Source of the DNA: Collinsella sp.
Lineage (GTDB): Bacteria > Actinomycetota > Coriobacteriia > Coriobacteriales > Coriobacteriaceae
Assembly (NCBI GenBank): GCA_019419645.1
Contig: DXZN01000045.1
Span: forward strand, 1-18,052
Direction: 5' to 3'
Length of the DNA stretch: 18,052 bases
Positions 1 through 7,074 of this stretch are shown here, piece by piece. The position numbers and the translations under genes were made by a program. The first letter of the stretch is position 1, and each line of letters starts with the position of its first letter. The notes beneath the pieces were generated by a model. The model ran no database searches and had not been told where the DNA came from. It worked only from the letters and a program-made list of their open reading frames with translations.

Positions 1-264
1 ACCGCAGGAAGCTTGGATACGCCTAGGCGCGGTCCAAGAAATCGTCCGCACCCCCGATCGAGACAAGCCGGTCCCAAACCACCACAAAGGTGCCTGTCCC
101 CTTTGTGGTGGATTGGACAGGTGGGTATCAAAAAGTGTCAGGTGGGGTGGCTGCCGGGCGCCTGCACGCGAAAAGAAGTGTCGACCCGCGCTGTTGTCGT
201 TGAGTGGTACCCCGTTTGCGGGGATCCTGAAATCAGGACAAGCAGCGTATGAAAGGATTGATGC
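1..264. other. Intergenic DNA upstream of the glycosidase
   Basis: No convincing gene is visible. Frame 3 reads to a TAG at 24-26, so the first bases could be the tail of an upstream gene, but nothing recognisable supports this. The stretch holds the repeat hairpin at 77-113 and two small tandem hairpins just before the glycosidase ribosome site (CCCCG at 210-214 with CGGGG at 219-223; TCCTG at 225-229 with CAGGA at 234-238). These could act in a leader RNA, but no T-run or clear antiterminator site accompanies them. Confidence 0.4.
77..113. repeat. REP-like palindrome, copy A
   Basis: Perfect 12-bp arms (CCACCACAAAGG at 79-90, CCTTTGTGGTGG at 100-111) enclose the 9-nt loop TGCCTGTCC. The same element lies in inverted orientation at 14006-14042, with the same loop sequence and a paired A-T to G-C change in the stem. 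Such small conserved palindromes between genes resemble REP elements mobilised by RAYT (Y1) transposases. No such transposase is in this window. Confidence 0.75.
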
Positions 265-1695
265 ATGGCTTTCCGTAATGACTTCCTGTGGGGCGGCGCA
301 ACGGCTGCCAACCAGTGCGAGGGCGCCTACGACGTGGACGGCCGCGGCCTTGCCAACGTGGACGTAGCTCCGCACGGCCCCGAGCGCTATGCGGTGGTCT
401 CCGGCCAGCGTAAGATGCTCGACTTCGAGGACGGCTATTACTATCCCGCGCAGACCGGCATCGATTTCTACCACCACTACAAAGAGGACATCGCTCTCTT
501 TGCCGAGATGGGCTTTAAGACCTTCCGCATGAGTCTGGCGTGGACCCGCATCTTCCCCAACGGTGACGAGGCCGAGCCCAACGAGGCCGGTCTGGCCTTC
601 TACGAGGACGTATTCCGCGAGTGCCAGGCGCACGGCATCGAGCCGCTTGTGACCATCACGCACTTCGACTGCCCGATTCACCTCATCAAGGAGTACGGCG
701 GCTGGCGCAACCGCAAACTCATCGACTTCTACAAGAACCTCGCGACCACGATCTTTACCCGCTAAAAGGGTCTGGTGAAGTACTGGCTTACCTTCAACGA
801 GATCAATATGATCCTGCACTTGCCGTTTATGGGTGCCGGTCTGGTCTTTGAGGAGGGCGAGAACAAGGAGGCCGTCGAGTACCTGGCAGCCCACAACGAG
901 CTCGTCGCCAGCGCGTGGGCAACCAAGATCGCCCACGAGATCGACCCCGAGATCAAGATCGGCTGCATGCTTGCCGCAGGTAGCTACTACCCCTACAGCT
1001 GCCGTCCGGGCGATGTACGCCAGGCGCAGCTCGACAACCAGAGCAACTATTTCTTCGTCGACGTCCAGAGCCGTGGCTACTACCCGGCCTATGCTGTCAA
1101 GAAGCTCGAGCGTCTGGGAATCGATGTGGGTATGACGGACGAGGACCGCGAGATCCTGGCCGCCAACACCGTCGACTTCATCAGCTTTAGCTATTACAGC
1201 ACCCGCTGCTCTGCCGGTGCCGATAACCCCGATGTCGAGCGCACCCAGGGCAATGCCTTCGCCGGCGCCAAGAATCCCTACCTGCAGGAGAGCCAGTGGG
1301 GCTGGGCCATCGATCCGCTGGGCTTCCGCATCACCCTTAACGACCTGTACGACCGTTATCAGAAGCCGCTGTTTGTGGTCGAGAACGGTCTGGGCGCCAA
1401 GGATGTTGTCGAGGAGGATGGCTCCATCAACGACGACTACCGTATCGACTTCCTGCGTCAGCACATCGCCGCGATGCGCGATGCGGTGACTGAGGACGGC
1501 GTTGACCTGCTGGGCTACACCACCTGGGGCCCGATCGACCTGGTCTCGGCCGGCACGGGCGAGATGTCCAAGCGCTACGGCTTTATCTATGTGGATCGCG
1601 ACGACGCCGGCAACGGCACCCTCAAGCGCTCCAAGAAGAAGAGCTTCGACTGGTACAAGAAGGTTATTGCTTCTAATGGTGAGGACCTTTCCTAA
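265..1695 (+). pseudogene. GH1 6-phospho-beta-glucosidase, interrupted by one in-frame stop
   Basis: Glycoside hydrolase family 1 enzyme, normally a cytoplasmic hydrolase of phosphorylated beta-glucosides delivered by the PTS. The ATG at 265 follows a GAAAGGA site (251-257). The reading frame runs 476 codons, the full family length, but codon 167 (763-765) is TAA where the family motif in R-Y-K-G-L-V-K-Y-W places Tyr; a TAC to TAA change explains it. Beyond it the same frame continues with the acid/base motif TFNEIN (Glu179), the nucleophile motif VVENG (Glu373) and the SKRYGF region, typical of phosphoglycosidases. Both catalytic residues lie after the stop, so the first fragment (265-765) cannot be active. 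A GTG at 775 could restart translation, but such a product would lack the first third of the barrel. I call it a recent pseudogene unless the base is a sequencing error. Confidence 0.93.
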
Positions 1696-1798
1696 GGGCA
1701 CTGAGGCGCTCAACCTTGGGGCTCCAACCCTCCTCGCGTACCTAAGTACGCTTCGTCGGGCTTGTCGCTCCCAATCTTGAGCACCTCAGGCCCTTAGG
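1691..1798. repeat. Long branched inverted repeat after the glycosidase
   Basis: CCTAAGGGC at 1691-1699, which includes the glycosidase stop codon, pairs with GCCCTTAGG at 1790-1798. CTGAGGCGCTCAA (1701-1713) pairs with TTGAGCACCTCAG (1777-1789) with one mismatch. An inner hairpin, GCGTAC-ctaa-GTACGC, lies at 1736-1751. The whole is a ~108-nt two-stage hairpin with no T-run. It could be a terminator, but its length and inner structure look more like a small mobile repeat (MITE or REP class). Confidence 0.6.
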
Positions 1799-1854
1799 GG
1801 GGGGCGGGCCTGACCGCTGTGAATTTCGCGTGCTCATCCTCATAGCCTCCTAAC

Positions 1855-1892
1855 CAAGGCGCCCGGCGAGTATGTGCTCACCGGGCGCCTTG
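1855..1892. terminator. Strong hairpin terminator candidate
   Basis: Perfect 12-bp GC-rich arms, CAAGGCGCCCGG (1855-1866) and CCGGGCGCCTTG (1881-1892), enclose a 14-nt loop. It lies between the glycosidase and the next operon. No T-run follows directly, so intrinsic termination is inferred from stem strength and position. Confidence 0.6.
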
Positions 1893-2042
1893 CCGTCTGC
1901 GGATTTTGGGACATGCGGCCCGCTTTTTCGACCCATCTGTCGGTACGCTAAAGGCACTATGGGTACCCGCGAGCGACATATCGGCCACGCGGCCGCCCGG
2001 ACCGCGCCGGTTGCGGATCCCAGGGGCGGCAGGTTGTTCGCC

Positions 2043-3842
2043 ATGCCGCGATTTCTAGTTGGTATAACGCACCGTGCATATCGCCATCGCGTCTTTGCTA
2101 TCGCCGGTGTCACCACCGCGCTGTTCCTTATACTTTTGGTAGTCTTGCCGGCGTTGTTCGCCTCCGATTCCAAGCTTTCCAATGCCGTGCCCGCCTATAG
2201 CGAGGTGTCCGAAGAGGTCGTGGATGCGCTCGTCCACTCGAGCTCTCTTCCGCTGCTTGTCGCCGCAATTGTATTTTCGATCTGGGGCGTGTCGGTCTAT
2301 CTGCGCTGTTTGGACTATGTGTTGCGCCGCCGCCTTGTTGCCATCGCCACCATCTGCGCCCTGTGGATGATCGAAGTCATTCTCAAGTACAAGTCGTTCA
2401 CGCCGTTCTATGCCACCGTGCTGTGGTACCTGTACTACGTGCCCATGACGATCATTCCGCTGCTCTACCAGTTGTGTGGTCTGCGCCTTGCGGGCCTGGA
2501 GCAACATCGCCTGGGTCGCCGCTACTGCGCTGCGCTGTGGATTGTGGCCATCCTGCTTATCGGATTTGTGCTCACCAACGATTTTCACCAGCAGGTCTTT
2601 CGCTTTGACCGCACAAGCGACACCTGGAGCAACGATTACACGTACGGCTGGGGTTATTTCGCCGTCCTCGTGTGGACGGCCTTTGACTTCGTGGCCTTTT
2701 TTATCCTGGTTGGTCGGTCCTCGTCCTTTCGCATCCAGCGTTTCTCGGGCACGGCGGCGCTCGTACTGCTGGGTGGCGCATTCTTTGCCGTCTCGTATGC
2801 GTTGCGCGTGCCCTGGGCATGGAGGCTCAACTTTTCGCTCGTCTATTGCGTCCTGTGCGTGGTGGCGATGGAAATCTGTCTCGATTGTGGTGTCATTCCG
2901 TCGTATCACGACATCGCCGGCATCTTCGACACCTTGCCGCTTGACCTCAAAGTTCTAACGCGCGACCTGCAGGAAGTCTATGCCACGCCAGTGTCAAAGC
3001 CAATGCCGGTAGGCGTGCGCGAGGAGTTGCGGACCCAGGAGCACGGCCGCGCCCACGCCTTCGCCGTGGCGTCCGATCCCGATGTGATGTACCGTGCCTT
3101 TCCACTGCTGGGCGGATCGGCCCTGCTTGCCCAAGACGTGTCGGAGCTCAATGAGCTTAACCGTGAACTGGCACATCGTCGCATGGAGCTGCAGCGTCAA
3201 AACGAGCTGCTCGCCGCCGACTACGACCTTAAGACGCATTTGGCAGATCAAGAGGCCGAGACCTTGCTGGTCCAAGACGTGGACCAGGCGCTTGCCCGCG
3301 CGCTCGAAGGGATGTACGACCTGCTGAGCTCGCTGCCGCCGTTGACCGACGAGGCGTCTTCACACGAGCGTTACCGCATGTTGCAGCGCGCCAAGATGCT
3401 CGTCGCCTATTGCAAACGCAAGGGGTCGCTCACGTTGGCACAGCACGGGGAGAGCGGTTTTGATCGCGACCGCATTCAGCTCATTGCCAACGAGCTCGCA
3501 AGCGACCTGCGCACCATCGATATCGATTGCGCCTCGATTATCGCCATGCGGCGCCCGATGCACGCCAGTACGGTAAGCGCCCTGTACGACTGCGTGTATG
3601 ACTTTGCGTTTTTTGCCTACACCACCGACCATCCGGCGCTTATGTATCACTTGGGCGACCATGACCGATGCAGTGTCGAGCTGCGCGCCACGCTTTTTTC
3701 CAACGATGATGAAGATCTTTCGCAGACGCCCGCTGCGCAAGAGCTCGAAAGCGCTCTGCAAGGGCGCAACGTGGCATACCGCCTTGAGGGCGAGCCCGGC
3801 CAGCTGCGCATGATCGTCTTGATGCCGAGGGCGGGTGAGTGA
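2043..3842 (+). CDS. Membrane sensor with 7TM-type N-terminus and degenerate histidine-kinase-like C-terminus
   Basis: First gene of a signalling operon. From the ATG at 2043 it encodes 599 aa. The frame is open from 1872 (ATG at 1959 is another option), but that ORF begins inside the terminator hairpin, and 2043 places a basic stretch directly before the first hydrophobic segment. The first ~290 residues hold several hydrophobic helices with the LTNDFHQQVFRF motif, like the 7TM N-terminal region of bacterial histidine kinases. A coiled-coil-like stretch rich in Glu, Leu and Gln follows (about residues 360-415), then a region with the length and order of a DHp/ATPase core. I see no phosphoacceptor H-box, N-box or GxG loop, so it is probably a pseudokinase or signal-binding partner for the kinase encoded next. 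The stop overlaps the next start by 4 nt. The ligand is unknown. Confidence 0.8.
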   Translation: MPRFLVGITHRAYRHRVFAIAGVTTALFLILLVVLPALFASDSKLSNAVPAYSEVSEEVVDALVHSSSLPLLVAAIVFSIWGVSVYLRCLDYVLRRRLVAIATICALWMIEVILKYKSFTPFYATVLWYLYYVPMTIIPLLYQLCGLRLAGLEQHRLGRRYCAALWIVAILLIGFVLTNDFHQQVFRFDRTSDTWSNDYTYGWGYFAVLVWTAFDFVAFFILVGRSSSFRIQRFSGTAALVLLGGAFFAVSYALRVPWAWRLNFSLVYCVLCVVAMEICLDCGVIPSYHDIAGIFDTLPLDLKVLTRDLQEVYATPVSKPMPVGVREELRTQEHGRAHAFAVASDPDVMYRAFPLLGGSALLAQDVSELNELNRELAHRRMELQRQNELLAADYDLKTHLADQEAETLLVQDVDQALARALEGMYDLLSSLPPLTDEASSHERYRMLQRAKMLVAYCKRKGSLTLAQHGESGFDRDRIQLIANELASDLRTIDIDCASIIAMRRPMHASTVSALYDCVYDFAFFAYTTDHPALMYHLGDHDRCSVELRATLFSNDDEDLSQTPAAQELESALQGRNVAYRLEGEPGQLRMIVLMPRAGE

Positions 3843-5338
3843 CGATGCAGATTTCGCTCATCCTTCCCCAAATCGTTGCGCTCGATGTTGTCTTTGCCCT
3901 GGCTGCGTGTCTGCAGACGATCCACGTCCCGCTCATCACATCGCGCCGCTCGTCCTATAACCGAAAGGTGATTTGCGCCTACGAGGCGAGCCTTGTGCTT
4001 CACCTGATGATTTCGGCGCTTATCCTGTTCGCGTCGTCTGGCTCGCATCTGGTGGCGCCGTTTGACGTTTGCGCCAGGGCAATGGGCGGAGCGTTGTGGC
4101 TCAATGCCGCGATTTTTGCCTATGGCGTGCTGCTTATGGTGCACTATCGTCGCCCCGTCATGCTGGTCGAGCTGCTGCTTGTTGTCGCCGTTACACCGCC
4201 GGTGGTTTTTGCCATGGGCTCGGCGTGGACCGTTGTCCTTATCGCAGAGGGAGCGTTCTTCCTGTTCCGTTCCATCGCGGCGCTCTTGATGGACGTCCGT
4301 AACCGCCAGGAGGATATCACCGCATTCTCGACGATTGAAACCATCAACGTGATTCCCGTGGGCATCCTGTATCTAGACCCGAGGGGCCGTCCGCTGCTCA
4401 TGAACCGCTGCATGCGTAAAAACCTGGTGGAGCTTCATATGCCAACCGATCTACGCGACATGAGCGGCACATGGAACGACCTGCGCAAACTTAGCATGCA
4501 AATGCCCGAAAGCAGTAGGAACCGTGTGCGGATTAATCTGGACCGTTTTGGTGAGGCGCGTGCGGTAGTCGAGGTCTCTCCCGCCGAGATTCGCCTGTTT
4601 GTGTGCGATCGTGTTATGGTTTCGGGCCGTTCGTTCGAGCGCATTATCGGTCTTGATGTGACAGAGTACGCGCATGCTCATGACCGCTTGGCGCAAGCCA
4701 ACCACCTGCTTGAGCTTGCGGGCCAAGAGCTCCAGGCCCAGATCGAAGAAGTTAAAAAGGTTGCCGACAATGCGGCTTACCTACGTATGCGCGCCCGCGT
4801 GCACGATGTGATCGGGCAGCGCCTGTCCATTCTTCATCGCTATTTGGAGGAGGGGCGCCTGGATGACGAGTCACTCGAGCAGATTGACCCGTTGCTGCGC
4901 TCAATCGCCGCCGATTTGCGTAGTGACGGTGCCAGCGAGCCTGCAGAGCAGCTGGGCGATATCATCCATGCTTTTGGCCTGGTGAGTGTGCAGATCGATG
5001 TTGAGGGTGCGCTTCCCGAGGACACGCGTGTCGCGGCGGCCTTTTTGCAGATTATCCGCGAGGCCTCGACCAACGCCACCAAGCACGCGCAGGCCCACCA
5101 GGTCCATGTGCACCTGTGGCAGGAGGAGTCGAACGGATGCGACATCGCGCGCATGACCATCTCTAATGACGGCGCGCCGGCCCCCGTATCGTATCGCGAG
5201 GGAACGGGTATCCCAGGTATGAGGCATGTCGCGCAAGATCTGGGTGGCAGCCTAGAGGTCCACGCCGCCCCACCCTTTACGCTTACGGCATCCATTCCGC
5301 TTACGCCCAACGCTGCTGTTCGGAGGAGAAGCTCATGA
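3839..5338 (+). CDS. NarL-family sensor histidine kinase (HisKA_3 type)
   Basis: About 499 aa. GTG at 3839 overlaps the upstream TGA (GTGA); ATG at 3845 is an alternative start. Several hydrophobic helices occupy about residues 5-155. A PAS-like segment (INVIPVGILYLDPRGRPLLM) follows, and a short coiled coil leads into the kinase core. The H-box RARVHDVIGQRL (His322 from GTG) is the HisKA_3 phosphoacceptor. IIREASTNATKHA is the N-box and GTGIPGMRHVAQDLGG the G-box of the HATPase domain, so it looks catalytically complete. It should autophosphorylate and pass phosphate to the response regulator encoded directly after it (ATGA overlap). Signal unknown. Its architecture parallels the upstream protein, suggesting old duplication with loss of catalysis in one copy, or a hetero-oligomeric sensor. 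Confidence 0.93.
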   Translation: MTMQISLILPQIVALDVVFALAACLQTIHVPLITSRRSSYNRKVICAYEASLVLHLMISALILFASSGSHLVAPFDVCARAMGGALWLNAAIFAYGVLLMVHYRRPVMLVELLLVVAVTPPVVFAMGSAWTVVLIAEGAFFLFRSIAALLMDVRNRQEDITAFSTIETINVIPVGILYLDPRGRPLLMNRCMRKNLVELHMPTDLRDMSGTWNDLRKLSMQMPESSRNRVRINLDRFGEARAVVEVSPAEIRLFVCDRVMVSGRSFERIIGLDVTEYAHAHDRLAQANHLLELAGQELQAQIEEVKKVADNAAYLRMRARVHDVIGQRLSILHRYLEEGRLDDESLEQIDPLLRSIAADLRSDGASEPAEQLGDIIHAFGLVSVQIDVEGALPEDTRVAAAFLQIIREASTNATKHAQAHQVHVHLWQEESNGCDIARMTISNDGAPAPVSYREGTGIPGMRHVAQDLGGSLEVHAAPPFTLTASIPLTPNAAVRRRSS

Positions 5339-5958
5339 TTCGCGTCCTTATAGTCGAAGACCAGGCCATTCTGCGCGAAAGCCTGGCGCGCTCCGTTGGC
5401 GACCAGCCCGATATGACCGTCGTCGCCGCGATCGCCGATGCCTCCGAGGCCTTGGGTGTTGCGCTCAAGGAGCGCCCGGACATGATACTGATGGACGTAT
5501 GCACCGAACATGATTCCAACGGCATCGTGGCGGCGGCGCGCATCAAGGAGCAGCTGCCCGAGTGTCGCATCATTATCATGACCGGCATGCCCGAGATCAC
5601 CTTTGTCGATCAGGCCCGCGAGGCGGGCGTCGATAGCTTTGTGTACAAGAACGTCGGTATCGACGAGCTGTTCGCCGTGATGCGCTCCACGCTGGCGGGC
5701 TACTGCACGTTTCCCAAGCCGCCCGAGAGCATTTTTTCGGGCACGGCGGCACTCGACGATGTCGAGCTATCGATTTTGCGCCTTGCCTGCGAGGGCAAGA
5801 GCCGTCGCGAGATTGCGGCCGAGCTGTTTATGAGTGAGGGCACCATCAAGCGCCGCATTTCGGAGATTCTGAGCAAGACCGGCTACGACAACATCATGCG
5901 CCTGGCCGTGCATGCGGTGACCGAAGGCAGCATCGTCCCCAATATGGAGCGCCCGTAG
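5335..5958 (+). CDS. NarL/FixJ-family response regulator
   Basis: 207-aa two-domain regulator. The receiver domain (about 1-120) has the acidic pair Glu8-Asp9, the phosphoacceptor Asp54 (ILMD), Thr83 (IMTG) and Lys105 (VYKN), all the usual catalytic positions. The C-terminal LuxR-type helix-turn-helix (about 138-200; ELSILRLACEGKSRREIAAE then MSEGTIKRRISEIL) binds DNA. It starts within the stop of the kinase gene (ATGA at 5335-5338) and is the obvious partner of that kinase. No target promoter is identified; autoregulation of the three-gene operon is possible. Followed by a hairpin terminator. Confidence 0.95.
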   Translation: MIRVLIVEDQAILRESLARSVGDQPDMTVVAAIADASEALGVALKERPDMILMDVCTEHDSNGIVAAARIKEQLPECRIIIMTGMPEITFVDQAREAGVDSFVYKNVGIDELFAVMRSTLAGYCTFPKPPESIFSGTAALDDVELSILRLACEGKSRREIAAELFMSEGTIKRRISEILSKTGYDNIMRLAVHAVTEGSIVPNMERP

Positions 5959-5998
5959 TCGGTGCGCTCACCCGTGTTCCGCCGCTGTAAAGATAGAC

Positions 5999-6031
5999 CG
6001 CCCGCCGTTTTGCATCAGAAAACGCCGGGCG
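5999..6031 (+). terminator. Terminator of the signalling operon
   Basis: 13-bp arms with one mismatch (CGCCCGCCGTTTT at 5999-6011, AAAACGCCGGGCG at 6019-6031) and a 7-nt loop, 40 bp after the response regulator stop. The A/T-rich inner part of the stem is symmetrical, so it may work in either direction. Confidence 0.7.
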
Positions 6032-6069
6032 ACCTGCTTGTGCGAACGGTGCTGTCGGCGAAAGAGGGG

Positions 6070-6098
6070 GGGGCCGCGGGATTATCTCCTGCGGCCCC
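6070..6098 (-). terminator. Terminator of the lipoprotein gene (minus strand)
   Basis: GGGGCCGC (6070-6077) pairs with GCGGCCCC (6091-6098) around a 13-nt loop. On the minus strand it follows the lipoprotein stop by 53 bp and is followed by a C-rich tract and CTCTTT. With the hairpin at 5999-6031 it separates the two convergent units. Confidence 0.6.
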
Positions 6099-6151
6099 GC
6101 CTGACATGTGCGCGGACGTGTCCGCCAACCCGCGGCTGATGTTACGTGCCG

Positions 6152-6994
6152 TTACGCGATGGTTGCGCTGTAGGAGGCGACGTCCTCGTAGGAATCGGTC
6201 AGGTAGGCGTCGATGCCGATGGTCGTGTTGACCAGGTCGTCAAGGCTGTCAAGTTCGCCGCTCGAGAACGTGAATTCCTCGGTGGCGTTGGTGCCGGGCA
6301 TCAGGTGAGCCGAGAACCAGGGTTCCTTCATGGTGCCGTTGACGTTGGTCTTGCCGGAAGGAGCGTAGAAGGTCAGGTCCTTGTCGCTCTTGTTGGTGAT
6401 GTTGACGACAAAGCCGATGTCGCCCCAGTCGTCCTTGAACTTCTCGGTGATGGTGATGGTGCACAGATCGTCATCGGCGACGGTGACGGCGGGGGAGATT
6501 TCGACGTTCTGAACATCGTCGTCTTCGACGGCCTCATCGATCTCCTCTTCCTTCTCGGCCGCCTCGCGATCCTTCTTCACCGTACCGGACAGATCCTTGT
6601 CGGACTTGGTGAAGACAAGATTGCCGTCATCTTCTTCGAGGATGAGTTTTCCGTCCTTGAGCTTCATGTCATGCGACTCGTCTTCGGCGGTGATGGTTAC
6701 GGTGGTGGCGTCCTTTGCCTCCCATTTAAGGTCGACGACTTCAAGGAACAGATCGAGGGCGCCTGTACCGTCCTCATCGAGAATCAGGACGCAGTGGACA
6801 CCCCACTCTTCGAGCATATTCATGTACTCATCGGTCAGCTCTTCGCCCTCCAGGGTTCCACCCGAGAGTTCCCAGCTGCCGACGAAGTTGGCCTTGGGGT
6901 CTTTGCCGCCGCCGCTGCAGCCCGTCAGGGCAAAGGCGAGCGCCAGGACGCATGTCAGAAATGCGAGTACGGACTTTTTGAACGTTGTCTTCAT
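6152..6994 (-). CDS. Secreted acidic lipoprotein, DUF4352-like C-terminus
   Basis: 280-aa predicted lipoprotein. The start at 6994 is set by a near-perfect AAGGAGG eight bases upstream and by the signal peptide: basic MKTTFKK, hydrophobic core, then lipobox LTGC with Cys26 as the lipidated residue. The first half of the mature protein (NFVGSWELSGG...; ILDEDGTGALDL) reads like a lipocalin-style or Cys-poor beta domain of the kind that reports fit to a 'GSW' start. A Lys/Glu/Asp-rich linker follows (about 160-180). The last ~100 residues (ITITEKFKDDWGDIGFVVNI, NKSDKDLTFYAP) resemble an immunoglobulin-like DUF4352/DUF5067 fold. It should sit on the outer face of the membrane. Function unknown. 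It is transcribed in the same direction as the SPFH operon but is separated from it by a hairpin. Confidence 0.88.
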   Translation of the reverse strand: MKTTFKKSVLAFLTCVLALAFALTGCSGGGKDPKANFVGSWELSGGTLEGEELTDEYMNMLEEWGVHCVLILDEDGTGALDLFLEVVDLKWEAKDATTVTITAEDESHDMKLKDGKLILEEDDGNLVFTKSDKDLSGTVKKDREAAEKEEEIDEAVEDDDVQNVEISPAVTVADDDLCTITITEKFKDDWGDIGFVVNITNKSDKDLTFYAPSGKTNVNGTMKEPWFSAHLMPGTNATEEFTFSSGELDSLDDLVNTTIGIDAYLTDSYEDVASYSATIA

Positions 6995-7034
6995 GGTGTC
7001 CTCCTTCTTGTGTGAAAGCCCATAGAAGCAAATG

Positions 7035-7056
7035 CGGGGGTGGCGGACCCCCCGCC
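7035..7056 (-). terminator. Possible terminator after the SPFH gene
   Basis: GCGGGGG and CCCCCGC arms lie in the 80-bp gap between the SPFH gene and the lipoprotein gene. On the minus strand the hairpin is followed by ATTTGCTTCT. It may partly separate lipoprotein expression from the operon. The stem is short, so read-through is possible. Confidence 0.45.
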
Positions 7057-7074
7057 AATTACCAGATAGAGGGG

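Noticed and set aside
205..245. LicT/BglG antiterminator (RAT) site before the glycosidase
   Set aside because: The stretch GGATCCTGAAATCAGGAC has only loose similarity to RAT sequences, and no overlapping terminator with a T-run is present.
763..765. Programmed read-through or recoding of the glycosidase stop
   Set aside because: TAA is not a selenocysteine or pyrrolysine codon, no recoding hairpin is evident, and a simple Tyr-to-stop substitution explains it.
1872..2042. Extended N-terminus of the membrane sensor from ATG 1872
   Set aside because: The ORF would begin inside the terminator loop and add ~57 residues rich in Pro/Arg/Gly with no domain; ATG 2043 directly precedes the first membrane segment.
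2055..2909. 284-codon ORF antisense to the membrane sensor
   Set aside because: Charged, low-complexity shadow translation of a hydrophobic gene; no start signal or family match.
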